From an uncultured Lachnospiraceae bacterium (GTDB taxonomy: Bacteria; Bacillota; Clostridia; Lachnospirales; Lachnospiraceae), in the NCBI GenBank assembly GCA_951800685.1, contig CATOJY010000028.1, positions 1 through 45,171 on the forward strand: a stretch of DNA of 45,171 nucleotides, given 5' to 3'. The position numbers and the translations under genes were made by a program. Shown here one piece after another: positions 8,349-17,287 of the stretch. Below the pieces are notes generated by a model that saw nothing but the letters and a program-made list of their open reading frames with translations, was not told where the DNA came from and did not search any database. Position 1 is the stretch's first letter; the number at the start of each line of letters is the position of its first letter.

Positions 8349-9461
8349 ATGGACGAAAATGTACAGGCAAAGTTTGAAGAGCGTCTAAAGGAGCTCCTGG
8401 CAATTGCCAAGAAGAAAAAGAATGTTCTGGAATATCAGGAGATCAATGATTTCTTTCAGGGAATCGTGTTGGAAGAAGACCAATTTGATAAGATATTGGA
8501 GACATTGGAACAGAATAATGTAGATATTCTTCGGATTTCTGACGATGATGATGTGGATGACGAGGAAATCATCTTAAGCGAGGAAGACGAGGTTGATGTA
8601 GAAAACATTGACTTGTCTATACCGGATGGAATCAGCATTGAAGATCCTGTTAGAATGTATTTGAAAGAGATCGGTAAGGTGCCGCTTCTGAACGCGGAAG
8701 AGGAGATCGAGCTGGCGAAAAAGATGGAGATGGGGGATCAGGAGGCGAAGAAGAGACTGGCAGAAGCTAATTTGCGCCTTGTGGTCAGCATTGCGAAGCG
8801 GTATGTAGGGCGTGGCATGCTTTTCCTGGATCTGATCCAGGAAGGGAATCTTGGTCTGATCAAAGCCGTGGAGAAGTTCGATTATCGCAAAGGGTATAAA
8901 TTTTCCACGTATGCGACATGGTGGATCCGTCAGGCGATCACCAGAGCGATCGCAGATCAGGCAAGAACGATCCGTATTCCGGTGCATATGGTAGAGACGA
9001 TCAACAAGTTGATCCGCGTGAGTCGGCAGCTGCTGCAGGAACTGGGGAGGGAACCTACCCCAGAGGAGATCGCAGAGCAGATGAATATGCCAGTGGAACG
9101 TGTACGTGAAATTCTGAAGATTTCTCAGGAACCGGTATCACTGGAGACGCCGATCGGTGAGGAGGAAGACAGCCATTTAGGTGATTTTATCCAGGATGAC
9201 AATGTTCCTGTCCCGGCTGATGCGGCTGCATTTACCTTACTAAAGGAGCAGTTGATGGAGGTGCTTGGCACACTGACGGAGAGAGAGCAGAAAGTGCTCA
9301 GACTTCGTTTCGGACTGGATGATGGAAGGGCGAGAACCTTGGAGGAAGTGGGCAAAGAATTCAATGTGACCCGTGAGCGGATCCGGCAGATTGAGGCGAA
9401 AGCGCTGCGTAAACTGCGGCATCCCAGCAGGAGCCGTAAGTTGAAGGACTATTTGGACTAA
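8349..9461 (+). CDS. rpoD: Primary sigma factor RpoD (SigA)
   Basis: The housekeeping sigma-70 factor, about 370 residues. Region 1.1 is present at the N-terminus, followed by an acidic stretch. Region 1.2 is [16 protein letters not shown], region 2.4 is the [21 protein letters not shown] block that reads the -10 element, and region 4.2 is [30 protein letters not shown], which reads the -35 element. The short clostridial form has no large non-conserved insertion between regions 1 and 2. ATG8349 is preferred to ATG8337 because the GGAAGG (8331-8336) directly abuts 8337. The next gene starts within the stop codon (TAATG at 9459-9463). Confidence 0.97.
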   Translation: MDENVQAKFEERLKELLAIAKKKKNVLEYQEINDFFQGIVLEEDQFDKILETLEQNNVDILRISDDDDVDDEEIILSEEDEVDVENIDLSIPDGISIEDPVRMYLKEIGKVPLLNAEEEIELAKKMEMGDQEAKKRLAEANLRLVVSIAKRYVGRGMLFLDLIQEGNLGLIKAVEKFDYRKGYKFSTYATWWIRQAITRAIADQARTIRIPVHMVETINKLIRVSRQLLQELGREPTPEEIAEQMNMPVERVREILKISQEPVSLETPIGEEEDSHLGDFIQDDNVPVPADAAAFTLLKEQLMEVLGTLTEREQKVLRLRFGLDDGRARTLEEVGKEFNVTRERIRQIEAKALRKLRHPSRSRKLKDYLD

Positions 9462-10285
9462 TGCGGCCGGTTGTACTATCAAAAAGGTTGCAGGCGGTGG
9501 CTTCCATGGTAACTCAGGGCAGTCTGGTGTGTGATGTGGGCTGTGACCATGGATATGTTTCGATCTATCTGGTCGAGCAGAAGATCAGCCCGCATGTGCT
9601 GGCGATGGATGTAAGGGAAGGACCGCTTGCTGCTGCGGGAACGCATGTTGCAGAGCGTGGTCTAGGTGCATGGATCGAGACAAGGTTGTCAAATGGTTTA
9701 CATAATTATATAACCGGTGAGGCGGATAGCCTGGTGTGCGCCGGTATGGGCGGCAGATTGATGATGCGGATCTTGGAGGAAGAACAATCGAAGACAGAAT
9801 CATTTCGGGAATTGATTCTGCAGCCGCAGTCGGAGATAGCATTGTTCCGCGCTTGGCTGCGGGAACGGGGATATTGGATTGCAGGGGAACAGATCGTAGA
9901 AGAGGATGGGAAGTATTATCCAATGATGCGTGTGGAACCGCACAGTATACAGCATTCCTGTAACAGCCTGCCAGATCAGGCATGGTATGAGAAACTTATT
10001 TTTTCTTTGCCGCAGTCCTTACATGTGGTATTGGAAGATTCAGAAACAATATGGAAATTATGTGACCGCTATGGAGGGTACCTGCTTGCGCGAAAGGACG
10101 GTACGCTGAAAGCGTATCTGGAGCGGGAAGAGAGGATCTATCAGGAGATTCTGTTGGGGCTGCGGAAGCAGGGGCCTTATACCGATAAGAACAGGAGAAG
10201 GCATTCGGAGATCGAAAGACTCTTGCAGGAGAACCAGATAGCACAGGAAATTGTAGGAAGACCTGTCGTGGAAACTGGAGAGTAA
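9461..10285 (+). CDS. trmK: tRNA (adenine(22)-N1)-methyltransferase, TrmK family
   Basis: A 274-residue class I SAM-dependent methyltransferase of the COG2384/TrmK family, which methylates A22 in tRNA. The SAM-binding motif is VCDVGCDHGYVSIYL (about residues 23-37). The family-specific CAGMGGRLM motif is near residue 93, followed by ILQPQSE. The C-terminal part (from about residue 200) is a charged helical extension, as in the Bacillus enzyme. Its ATG overlaps the rpoD stop codon by one base, which indicates translational coupling. In many Clostridia a Nif3/DUF34 gene follows trmK; here that gene is absent and a nucleoside kinase follows. Confidence 0.9.
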   Translation: MRPVVLSKRLQAVASMVTQGSLVCDVGCDHGYVSIYLVEQKISPHVLAMDVREGPLAAAGTHVAERGLGAWIETRLSNGLHNYITGEADSLVCAGMGGRLMMRILEEEQSKTESFRELILQPQSEIALFRAWLRERGYWIAGEQIVEEDGKYYPMMRVEPHSIQHSCNSLPDQAWYEKLIFSLPQSLHVVLEDSETIWKLCDRYGGYLLARKDGTLKAYLEREERIYQEILLGLRKQGPYTDKNRRRHSEIERLLQENQIAQEIVGRPVVETGE

Positions 10286-10338
10286 AGACAGCATGGGTAT
10301 GTAGGGTGACTATTAGCATACGAGAAAAGGGGGCTCTT

Positions 10339-11994
10339 ATGGTTACGATCAAGATTAATGGAAAAGAAAGATTTTACGAAGACGGCGTCCAGTATGAACT
10401 GATCGCAGAGCAGTATCAGAATGAATGTACCAGTCAGATCGCGCTTGTTGAGATCAACGGTAAGATCCAGGAGCTGATGAAGCGTGTTAACCGTGACTGT
10501 GAGCTGAAATTTATTACCTATGAAGATGCGATCGGACATAAGACTTACGTCCGGTCTGCGCTCATGTTAATGATGAAGGCGATCAAGGATGTGGCTGGGA
10601 TGGAGATGGCGATCAACACGAAAGTACAGTTTACGATCGGACCAGGATATTATTGTGGTTTCCGGAATGGTATGTCCATGGATGCGGCAACGATTGAGCG
10701 GGTAAAGAACCGCATGGGAGAGCTGGCCGATATGGATCTGTTAGTGACAAAGAAGGCCTATCCAACGGAAGACGCGGTAGCGCTGTTTCAGGAACTGGGA
10801 ATGAAGGATAAGGTCTCCTTGTTCCGCTACCGGAGAAGTTCCAATATCAATGTATACTGTCTGGGAGACTATTATGATTATTATTACGGCTATATGCTGC
10901 CCAGCACAGGGTATATCAGATATTTCGATCTGTTTCCTTATGAGGATGGGTTGATCCTGTTATTGCCAGAAAGAGAAGAACCGGAGAAGCTGCCAGAGTT
11001 TGTGCCCAAAAGGAAGTTGTTCCATACGTTGATGACTACCAGCGACTGGAGCAAAGACATGGGGATTGATACGGTAGGTGATCTGAATGACCAAATCTGT
11101 CAGGGTAATATCTCTGACATGATTCTCGTACAGGAAGCGCTGCAGGAGCGCAGAATCGGTGAGATTGCAAGGGATATTGCACGGCGCGATGGTGTGAAGT
11201 TTGTTATGATCGCAGGGCCTTCCTCTTCGGGCAAGACATCTTTCTCGCACAGACTATCCATCCAACTTCGCACTTATGGATTAAAGCCACATCCAATTGG
11301 ATTGGATAACTATTATCTGAATCATGATAAAACGCCTCTGGATGATGATGGCAATCCAGATTATGAATGTCTGGAGGCGCTGGATGTGGAGCAGTTTAAT
11401 CAAGATATGAGCAGACTTCTGCAGGGAGAGAGTGTAGAACTGCCTACGTTTAATTTCAAGACAGGGAAGCGGGAATACCGCGGTAAGTTCACTACGCTTG
11501 GGCCAGATGACATCCTGGTGATAGAAGGCATTCATGGGCTCAATGAGAAGATGTCCTATACATTGCCGGCAGAGAGTAAGTTTAAGATTTACATCAGTGC
11601 ACTTACCTGCTTGAATATTGATGAACATAACCGGATTCCGACCACTGATGGCAGATTGCTGCGCCGTATGGTCAGAGATGCCAGGACCAGAGGAACTTCA
11701 GCAGATAAGACCATTGCTATGTGGCCGTCTGTTAGACGGGGAGAGGAGAAATACATATTCCCCTTCCAGGAGGAGGCGGACGCCATGTTTAATTCTGCTA
11801 TGACCTATGAATTGGCAGTTATCAAACAGTATGCAGAACCATTGCTCTTCAATATCAGGAAAGGTGAGCCCGGATATCACGAGGCGAAGCGGCTGTTGAA
11901 ATTTCTAGAGTATTTCCTGGGTGTCAGCAGTGAAGAGCTGCCGAAAAATTCTCTGTGCAGGGAGTTTGTGGGCGGAAGCTGTTTCGATGTATAA
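10339..11994 (+). CDS. Uridine-kinase-like nucleoside kinase with ThrRS-like N-terminal region
   Basis: A 551-residue two-part protein. The first ~60 residues look like a TGS domain, and the next part (about 60-230, with GYYCGFRNG and YYDYYYGYMLPSTGYIRYFDLFPY) resembles the second additional domain of threonyl-tRNA synthetase. The C-terminal half is a P-loop kinase of the uridine kinase/phosphoribulokinase family, with Walker A GPSSSGKTS at 293-301 and DNYYLNHDKTPLDDDGNPDYE. Proteins of this type are annotated as nucleoside kinase; the phosphorylated substrate is not certain. Start ATG10339 has an AAAAGGGGG site. A start at 10306 would add 11 unsupported residues. A terminator follows at 12063. 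Confidence 0.85.
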   Translation: MVTIKINGKERFYEDGVQYELIAEQYQNECTSQIALVEINGKIQELMKRVNRDCELKFITYEDAIGHKTYVRSALMLMMKAIKDVAGMEMAINTKVQFTIGPGYYCGFRNGMSMDAATIERVKNRMGELADMDLLVTKKAYPTEDAVALFQELGMKDKVSLFRYRRSSNINVYCLGDYYDYYYGYMLPSTGYIRYFDLFPYEDGLILLLPEREEPEKLPEFVPKRKLFHTLMTTSDWSKDMGIDTVGDLNDQICQGNISDMILVQEALQERRIGEIARDIARRDGVKFVMIAGPSSSGKTSFSHRLSIQLRTYGLKPHPIGLDNYYLNHDKTPLDDDGNPDYECLEALDVEQFNQDMSRLLQGESVELPTFNFKTGKREYRGKFTTLGPDDILVIEGIHGLNEKMSYTLPAESKFKIYISALTCLNIDEHNRIPTTDGRLLRRMVRDARTRGTSADKTIAMWPSVRRGEEKYIFPFQEEADAMFNSAMTYELAVIKQYAEPLLFNIRKGEPGYHEAKRLLKFLEYFLGVSSEELPKNSLCREFVGGSCFDV

Positions 11995-12062
11995 GAGATA
12001 ATCTGTTTCAGAGGATGGAACATCATATTTACATAGATGCTGCGATAAAGACAAAATCATAT

Positions 12063-12105
12063 AAATGCACAGGAGGCTAAGATGTAGGCTTTCTGTGCAT
12101 TTTTA
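12063..12105 (+). terminator. Terminator after the nucleoside kinase gene
   Basis: AAATGCACAG (12063-12072) pairs with CTGTGCATTT (12093-12102), giving a 10-bp stem with a 20-base loop that runs into TTTTT. It closes the dgt-to-kinase transcription unit about 70 bases after the stop codon. Confidence 0.8.
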
Positions 12106-12156
12106 GATGGATCATGGATTTTGAGAGGCATTATCAATGGAAGAGAAATATTTTAG

Positions 12157-12185
12157 TTGATAAATTGGGGGGAATGATAGATAAT
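12157..12185 (+). promoter_or_regulatory. Putative promoter of rnpB
   Basis: TTGATA (12157-12162) and GATAAT (12180-12185) are spaced by 17 bases. Transcription would begin near 12192, just ahead of the proposed P1 helix. A TATACT at 12194-12199 lies too close to the RNA body to be the main -10 element. Confidence 0.42.
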
Positions 12186-12197
12186 AAAGAAGGTATA

Positions 12198-12562
12198 CTA
12201 AGTAGAATAAATGATCGCGGCTGTACAGACGCAAGGGTACAGGTGAGGAAAGTCCGGGCTTCATAGGGCAGGATGCCGGATAACGTCCGGTGGAGGCGAC
12301 TCCAAGGCTAGTGCAACAGAAAAGAGACCGCCATACCGCGCTGCTTTTGTAATGTGGTATGGTAAGGGTGGAATGGCAGTGTAAGAGACTACCGCCGCAG
12401 TGGTAACAATGCGGGCAGTGTAAACCCCATCCGAAGCAAGACCGAAACGAAAGCGACAGATTGGCCCGATCTGCTTTCAGGTGGGTTGCTTGAGAGATCC
12501 GGCAACGGATCTTCTAGATAGATGATCATTCGCGACATAACCCGGCTTATCGTTCTGCTTAG
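12198..12562 (+). ncRNA. rnpB: RNase P RNA, bacterial class A
   Basis: The catalytic RNA of RNase P, which trims tRNA 5' ends. The universal core GAGGAAAGTCCGGGCT is at about 12244-12259. The other conserved blocks are GCAACAGAAA, AGACTACCG, the AAACCCCATCCG block and the 3' signature ACATAACCCGGCTTATCG. The ends pair as helix P1: CTAAGTAGAA (12198-12207) with TTCTGCTTAG (12553-12562), including one G-U pair. The segment GGTGGGTTGCTTGAG carries the GGU that binds the tRNA CCA end and points to class A. The last hairpin (12496-12511) is helix P18 with a GCAA tetraloop. Exact termini are estimates. Confidence 0.95.
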
Positions 12563-12591
12563 TTGTCATATAATTTTGTCCGGCAACGGAT

Positions 12592-12641
12592 CAGGGCATA
12601 GGAGAGATACTTTGAAAGTTTCTTTCTTATGCCCTGTTTTT
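12592..12641 (+). terminator. Terminator of rnpB
   Basis: CAGGGCATA (12592-12600) pairs perfectly with TATGCCCTG (12628-12636), followed by TTTTT (12637-12641). The loop contains a small ACTTTGAAAGT hairpin. Confidence 0.85.
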
Positions 12642-12735
12642 CTAGAGAAGCCGTGATATTTAAAAATGAGGAATAGTTCAGAGAATGGGGCCTAAAGTGG
12701 CAGATGTTCCGGTAAAAGAAAGGTGTTTTCTGAAG

Positions 12736-13542
12736 ATGATAAGAGGAAGAAAAGGATTCCGTTTTATCATATTGTGTCTGCTCTTGAGCAGTATGCAGGT
12801 ACAGGCGGCATCGTATCTGCAGACGCTGCCGCCGCATTTAATCCAGTCAGTGTCTGAGCAGGAGATCTATGAAGGTATGATCGCACTTGGGATGCTGGAA
12901 TGCCCTGTTTTAGAGAAAGCAGATTGTAGCAAGGCATATGAAAATGTAAAAAATTGTATTGTGCGGATTGGAATGGGAAATGCCCATGGCAGCGGGCTGA
13001 TCTGGAAGCTGGAGGCTGATCGGGTCATTGTTGCCACCAACAAACATGTGTTGGATTATTGGCAGGAGGAAGATAGTTATCTCTATTTTCCACAGGGATA
13101 TTATATGGATGCAGAGCTTGTCGGGGTATCAGATGAATATGATGTAGGATTTCTGGCGGTGGATAATGGGCAGTTTGCTTATCGTGAGCTGGAGCAGTTG
13201 AGGAGTGTATCGGTACATTTGCCTGTCTATGAGCAGTTGGTGCAGGGGGAGGAGATTTTCTGTGTAGGAGCTGGGCCGGAGGTGGGAGAACTTCTGTTTT
13301 ATGAAGCACAGTTGGAGGAGACAAGACGGTATATTGCTGACTTTGACGCCTATATGCTTTATGGATATGGGTTTGCCAGGACAGGCATGTCGGGCGGTGG
13401 TATCTTTGACGGATATGGAAATCTGATCGGTATGGTGACCGGTGGGACGTTACAAAATGAAATAGCTGGGGTACCGCTTACGGATCTTGTAAAAGTATAT
13501 GAGGGGATCGCGCTGTCGCAAGCCAAACTGGGCGATCGATGA
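12736..13542 (+). CDS. Secreted trypsin-fold serine protease
   Basis: A 268-residue protein with an N-terminal signal peptide (basic start, hydrophobic core IILCLLLSSM, likely cleavage after VQA). The rest is a chymotrypsin/HtrA-type protease domain: His104 (ATNKHVLDYW), Asp136 (EYDVGFLAV) and Ser219 in GMSGGG. No PDZ domain follows, unlike HtrA/DegP. It should act outside the membrane. The start is uncertain: ATG12685 has GAGGAA 11 bases upstream and would add 17 residues before the signal peptide, while ATG12736 gives a textbook signal sequence with AGAAAGG upstream. The next gene, 103 bases downstream, encodes an unknown membrane protein that might be its partner or target (inference). Substrate unknown. 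Confidence 0.82.
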   Translation: MIRGRKGFRFIILCLLLSSMQVQAASYLQTLPPHLIQSVSEQEIYEGMIALGMLECPVLEKADCSKAYENVKNCIVRIGMGNAHGSGLIWKLEADRVIVATNKHVLDYWQEEDSYLYFPQGYYMDAELVGVSDEYDVGFLAVDNGQFAYRELEQLRSVSVHLPVYEQLVQGEEIFCVGAGPEVGELLFYEAQLEETRRYIADFDAYMLYGYGFARTGMSGGGIFDGYGNLIGMVTGGTLQNEIAGVPLTDLVKVYEGIALSQAKLGDR

Positions 13543-13645
13543 CTGATAGGCGGATGGATTAGGGAGAGAAGGGCGTAACAGGCACGTTGTCTTGTTGTGC
13601 GATACGGGGAGCGTGTAAGGAAAACGACCGGAAGGGGAGCATGAG

Positions 13646-14647
13646 ATGGAAGAGCATACAAAAATTCAGATTCAGATCAGGGAGAGCAGGATTGCCTTGG
13701 CAGCGGGGGGTGTGTCCATTGCATTTGCGTTCTTTATCCTGTTGATGTATCTTCTGCATCCCAAAAAGGATGGCGGCGGTTTTTTCCTGTATTTGCCGCT
13801 GCTGCTTATGCTGGCCAGTGGCGTGGCTTTTTTTGTCATTTATTATAATAAGAAGTTGCTGGTAGAGGAGATGGATATATGTTATGTAAACTTATTTGGG
13901 AAAACAAGACAGTTTACCCTGGATGAGATTGGGTTTTGCAAAATAGATATGGGAGGAGGAAAGGCAGCGCTCTCGCTCTACGATCTTTTGGGAAATAAGT
14001 TATGTAAACTTGATTTTGACATGCCAGGTATGGGGGAGTTTCTACAGTATCTGGTAGATAACAGAGTTAAAATAGAATGGAATAGGGGACAAAAAAGAGG
14101 GCGGGAAATGATGATACCGGATTTGATCCTGTATGAAACGGCAGTCTGTGAAGAGGAAATCAACAAGTGTGCAGCAGATTTTTATGAGGAAGCAGGAAAG
14201 TGCTTCCGGGATTGGGAAAAACGAAATAAGAAGTTTGAAGTACAGTGGGAGATTGGATTTGCGCAGTACAGGGAAGAAGATCTTAAGAAAAAAGGTCAGG
14301 CATGGGAGCGGATGAGCTCTCTGGATGAGGAAATGCTGGAGATTCCGGAAGACTATACATGTGTGCTGGAGGCCTACTTAAAAAGAGGTAATGAATATAT
14401 TGTGAACCGGAAAGGTGAGGAAGTGGCAGTACAGATTCCCTATTTGGTCAGATGCAGGTCCTATCAGGTCGGCGAGAAGAATAGGATAAGAAAGTCAGAT
14501 GAGAAGGTTGTTATAGAAGGAATAAGAAGTTATCTGGAAATGCTGTCAAAGGAGCTGCCCAGGCGTAAATACCGGACAGAGGCGTATGTGTTAAAGCATA
14601 AGCTGTGGAAGGATGCAGGTCTGGGGGCAAAAGAAATCGTCAGATAA
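13646..14647 (+). CDS. Unknown protein with two N-terminal membrane helices
   Basis: A 333-residue protein I cannot assign. Residues about 16-37 and 45-67 are two hydrophobic helices separated by a short KKDGGG turn. The following 80 residues (LLVEEMDICYVNLFGKTRQFTLDEIGFCKID and on) read like a small beta-barrel such as the PH-like domains found after membrane hairpins. The C-terminal 190 residues are charged and mainly helical, with many Lys/Glu and an RRKYRTEAYVLKHK block, and are probably cytoplasmic. ATG13646 has GGGGAG upstream. It follows the secreted protease gene in the same direction. A conserved Lachnospiraceae family is likely, but no function is proposed. Confidence 0.7.
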   Translation: MEEHTKIQIQIRESRIALAAGGVSIAFAFFILLMYLLHPKKDGGGFFLYLPLLLMLASGVAFFVIYYNKKLLVEEMDICYVNLFGKTRQFTLDEIGFCKIDMGGGKAALSLYDLLGNKLCKLDFDMPGMGEFLQYLVDNRVKIEWNRGQKRGREMMIPDLILYETAVCEEEINKCAADFYEEAGKCFRDWEKRNKKFEVQWEIGFAQYREEDLKKKGQAWERMSSLDEEMLEIPEDYTCVLEAYLKRGNEYIVNRKGEEVAVQIPYLVRCRSYQVGEKNRIRKSDEKVVIEGIRSYLEMLSKELPRRKYRTEAYVLKHKLWKDAGLGAKEIVR

Positions 14648-14667
14648 CAATATACGATGAATCCAAA

Positions 14668-14696
14668 TTGTGATAAAATGATTAAAGGTCTAAAAC
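14668..14696 (+). promoter_or_regulatory. Putative promoter for the aldose epimerase gene
   Basis: TTGTGA (14668-14673), a 17-base spacer and TAAAAC (14691-14696) lie about 30 bases ahead of ATG14727. The -10 element is weak. Confidence 0.3.
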
Positions 14697-14726
14697 TAAG
14701 GTATCAGATAAGAGGAGGATTGGGAT

Positions 14727-15602
14727 ATGGCATTGTTTCAGATCAGCAACGATAAGATTACCATTCAGGTGGACAGTATGGGGGCGGAACTTAAGTCTTT
14801 GAAGGATGTGGCAACAGGCAGGGAATATATGTGGAGTGGAGATCCACAATATTGGAAACGTACATCGCCGGTTCTGTTTCCGCTGGTAGGCAGCCTTAAG
14901 GACGGTGTTTACAGACTGGACGGACAAGAATACCCGATGGGCCAGCATGGATTTGCCAGAGACATGGAATTTCAGTTAAAGAGTCAGTCAGCTCATGAGA
15001 TTTGGTTTACACTGGAGTCAAATGAGGATACTCTGCGGAAATATCCGTATCCATTTTTGTTGGAATTAGGATACGAATTGCGGGAGAAAACAGTTGCGGT
15101 CAAATGGAATGTGAAGAATTCAGGGCAGAAGCGGATGTATTTCTCCATCGGCGGGCATCCTGCATTTCTATGTCCGATCGAGGAAGGCACGAAGCAGACG
15201 GATTACAGAATCCGTTTGGATGTGCCGGAGAAGGTGGCGGTATCCACACTGTGTGGTCCGTTGGCATCTGGTAAGAGCGTAGAGCTTTCCTTAGAGAAGG
15301 GGGAGATTCCGGTGACGGAGCATCTTTTTGACAAGGATGCACTAGTGATTGAACATGACCAGGTGCACAGTGTTGCGTTGGTGAAGCCGGATGGAGAAGC
15401 TTACTTAACGGTTACTTTTGATGCGCCCTTGTTTGGCATCTGGTCACCACCGAAGAAACAGGCGCCTTTCATTTGTATTGAACCGTGGTATGGAAGATGC
15501 GATAGAGTAGATTTTGCAGGAGACTGGACGGAACGTGAGTGGGGACAGCGTTTAGAAGCAGAAGAGACTTTTGCAGTGGAGTATCAGATAATGATCGTGT
15601 AA
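14727..15602 (+). CDS. Aldose 1-epimerase family protein (LacX-like)
   Basis: A 291-residue beta-sandwich mutarotase of the LacX-like branch, which interconverts alpha and beta anomers of sugars. Visible family features are GAELKSLKD near the start, PVLFPLVGSLKDG, the first active-site His in GQHGFARD, the second His in GGHPAFLCP and the C-terminal ICIEPWYGRCD with the general-base Glu. Length is normal. The ribosome binding site is AAGAGGAGG before ATG14727. No sugar catabolic genes are adjacent, so the physiological sugar is unknown. An ABC transporter operon follows 68 bases downstream. Confidence 0.85.
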   Translation: MALFQISNDKITIQVDSMGAELKSLKDVATGREYMWSGDPQYWKRTSPVLFPLVGSLKDGVYRLDGQEYPMGQHGFARDMEFQLKSQSAHEIWFTLESNEDTLRKYPYPFLLELGYELREKTVAVKWNVKNSGQKRMYFSIGGHPAFLCPIEEGTKQTDYRIRLDVPEKVAVSTLCGPLASGKSVELSLEKGEIPVTEHLFDKDALVIEHDQVHSVALVKPDGEAYLTVTFDAPLFGIWSPPKKQAPFICIEPWYGRCDRVDFAGDWTEREWGQRLEAEETFAVEYQIMIV

Positions 15603-15670
15603 TGACAGGGCAGATATTGCAGTGATCGATTGATAGTTTTGAAGGGAAACGGAATAGCTGGAGGAGAATT

Positions 15671-16369
15671 ATGACACCGATTGTACAGTGTAGGGGGCTG
15701 ACCAAAACATATGGCAGAAAGATTGCGCTAAATCAGATCAATCTGGATCTGGATAGAGGCAGGATCATTGGCTTGCTCGGTCCTAACGGGAGTGGTAAGA
15801 CAACATTGATCAAGATCATGAACGGACTTTTGAATCCGACGGCAGGAGAGATTTTGATCGGCGGGATAAAGCCTGGGGTGGAGACGAAATACAGGATTTC
15901 CTATTTACCGGAACGGACCTATCTGCATCCTGGCATGCGTGTGGAAGAAATGGTACGGTATTTCCAGGATTTCTATCCAGATTTCAGAATGGACAGAGCC
16001 TATGATATGCTGGCGCGGCTGCAGATTGCGCCAGGAGAGCGGTTAAAAAATCTCTCAAAGGGGACGAAGGAGAAGGTACAGCTTATTCTGGTAATGAGCC
16101 GGGATGCAGATCTTTATATTCTGGATGAGCCGATCGCAGGTGTGGATCCGGCGTCAAGGGATTTTATCCTGCATACGATCGTGCAGAACTACCGGAGAAA
16201 TGCGTCGATCCTGTTGTCCACGCATTTGATCGCTGACGTGGAGAATATTCTGGATGAAGTTGTATTTATCAAATATGGCAATATCGTTTTGCAGGCGGGA
16301 GCGGAACAGGTACGCCGCAGAGAAGGCAAGTCCATAGACAGGTTCTTTAGGGAGGTGTTTGCATGTTAG
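15671..16369 (+). CDS. ABC transporter ATP-binding protein
   Basis: A 232-residue ATPase subunit. Walker A is GPNGSGKTT (about 37-45), the signature is LSKGTKEKVQ, Walker B is LYILDEP and the switch His lies in STHLIADVE. The sequence style (short signature, degenerate Q-loop region around YLPERTYL) matches the YtrB/BcrA-like exporters that pair with one membrane subunit. ATG15671 follows GGAGGAG. Its last seven bases overlap the start of the permease gene (ATGTTAG at 16363-16369), so the two are translated together. A GntR regulator often heads such operons, but none is present here. Confidence 0.9.
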   Translation: MTPIVQCRGLTKTYGRKIALNQINLDLDRGRIIGLLGPNGSGKTTLIKIMNGLLNPTAGEILIGGIKPGVETKYRISYLPERTYLHPGMRVEEMVRYFQDFYPDFRMDRAYDMLARLQIAPGERLKNLSKGTKEKVQLILVMSRDADLYILDEPIAGVDPASRDFILHTIVQNYRRNASILLSTHLIADVENILDEVVFIKYGNIVLQAGAEQVRRREGKSIDRFFREVFAC

Positions 16370-17142
16370 GTAAACTCATGAAATATGAATGGCAGTCTAC
16401 TTGGAAACTGCTGCTGCCAGCGAATCTCCTGATTGTTGTCATGACCTTTTTTGCATGCATGACGGTCAGGCTGAGATTGATGGATGTGGATAATGATGGA
16501 ATTATTTTCAGTGCTGTCATGATTCTAGTAACCTATGCGGGCAGCATGTTTGTGGTGATGATCGGAACGGCAATTTATTTGATTTACCGTTTCTATACCT
16601 CTACTTACGGCGACCAGGGCTACCTGCTGCATACGCTGCCTGTAGATAAACATCATATTATCATTGCTAAAGTAACTGTGAGTACAGCATGGGTGCTTTT
16701 TAGCAGTTTTTTGATTTATTTATCCCTAGTGTTTATTTTTGCCAATGAACAAGGTGTGATACCGGAATTGATCGACAGCATGGAGAGCATTGCAGAAGAG
16801 TTTGGCGGCAGGCCGTCTTTCTTTGCCGGTATTATGACGGTGATCGCATTTATGGTTCAGATTTTAGCCAGGGTTTTGAAAGTGACGGCGTGTCTGTCGT
16901 TGGGTCAGCTTTCGCCGAATCATAAATTATTGATGTCTTTTGCATACTATTTCGGCATCTATTTTATACAGCAGATGATTGGTTCGTTTTATTATGCTTT
17001 TCTTGGACTGCTTAACAATAAGATGGAATTGTATTATTATGGACGGCCTTGGGAGATTACACTGATTGTGAGTCTTGTTTATACGGTGGTTTTTTATGCT
17101 GTGACCTGGTATACCATGGAGAAGAAGCTGAATCTGGATTAG
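16363..17142 (+). CDS. ABC transporter permease subunit
   Basis: A 259-residue integral membrane protein with about six hydrophobic helices (for example residues 17-35, 46-72, 105-125, 155-180, 185-212, 230-250). The HTLPVDKHHIIIAK motif after the second helix is typical of ABC-2-type permeases partnered with YtrB-like ATPases, where it contacts the ATPase. It probably exports a peptide, antibiotic or lipid; the substrate is not visible. The start overlaps the ATPase gene by seven bases. There is no clear terminator afterwards, only a short GGAG/CTCC hairpin. Confidence 0.85.
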   Translation: MLGKLMKYEWQSTWKLLLPANLLIVVMTFFACMTVRLRLMDVDNDGIIFSAVMILVTYAGSMFVVMIGTAIYLIYRFYTSTYGDQGYLLHTLPVDKHHIIIAKVTVSTAWVLFSSFLIYLSLVFIFANEQGVIPELIDSMESIAEEFGGRPSFFAGIMTVIAFMVQILARVLKVTACLSLGQLSPNHKLLMSFAYYFGIYFIQQMIGSFYYAFLGLLNNKMELYYYGRPWEITLIVSLVYTVVFYAVTWYTMEKKLNLD

Positions 17143-17206
17143 TGCAGAAGAGGGGAGGATATTCTCCACATGGGAATCATAGTGGTATAAGAGCGGCTGG
17201 GCATTC

Positions 17207-17234
17207 TTGACATATCAGGGAAAGTTGCTATTAT
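17207..17234 (+). promoter_or_regulatory. Sigma-A promoter for the CobW/ZNG1 operon
   Basis: A consensus TTGACA (17207-17212), a 16-base spacer and TATTAT (17229-17234) precede the GTPase start by 54 bases. No clear Zur-like palindrome was recognised around it, so metal control cannot be read off directly. Confidence 0.6.
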
Positions 17235-17287
17235 ATATAGATGGTATGAAATATGGAACATTTAGCTTAGGAAAGTAAGGTGTTGGT

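Noticed and set aside
12194..12199. TATACT as the rnpB -10 element
   Set aside because: It would start transcription inside the P1 helix that pairs with the RNA 3' end; the upstream TTGATA/GATAAT pair fits better.
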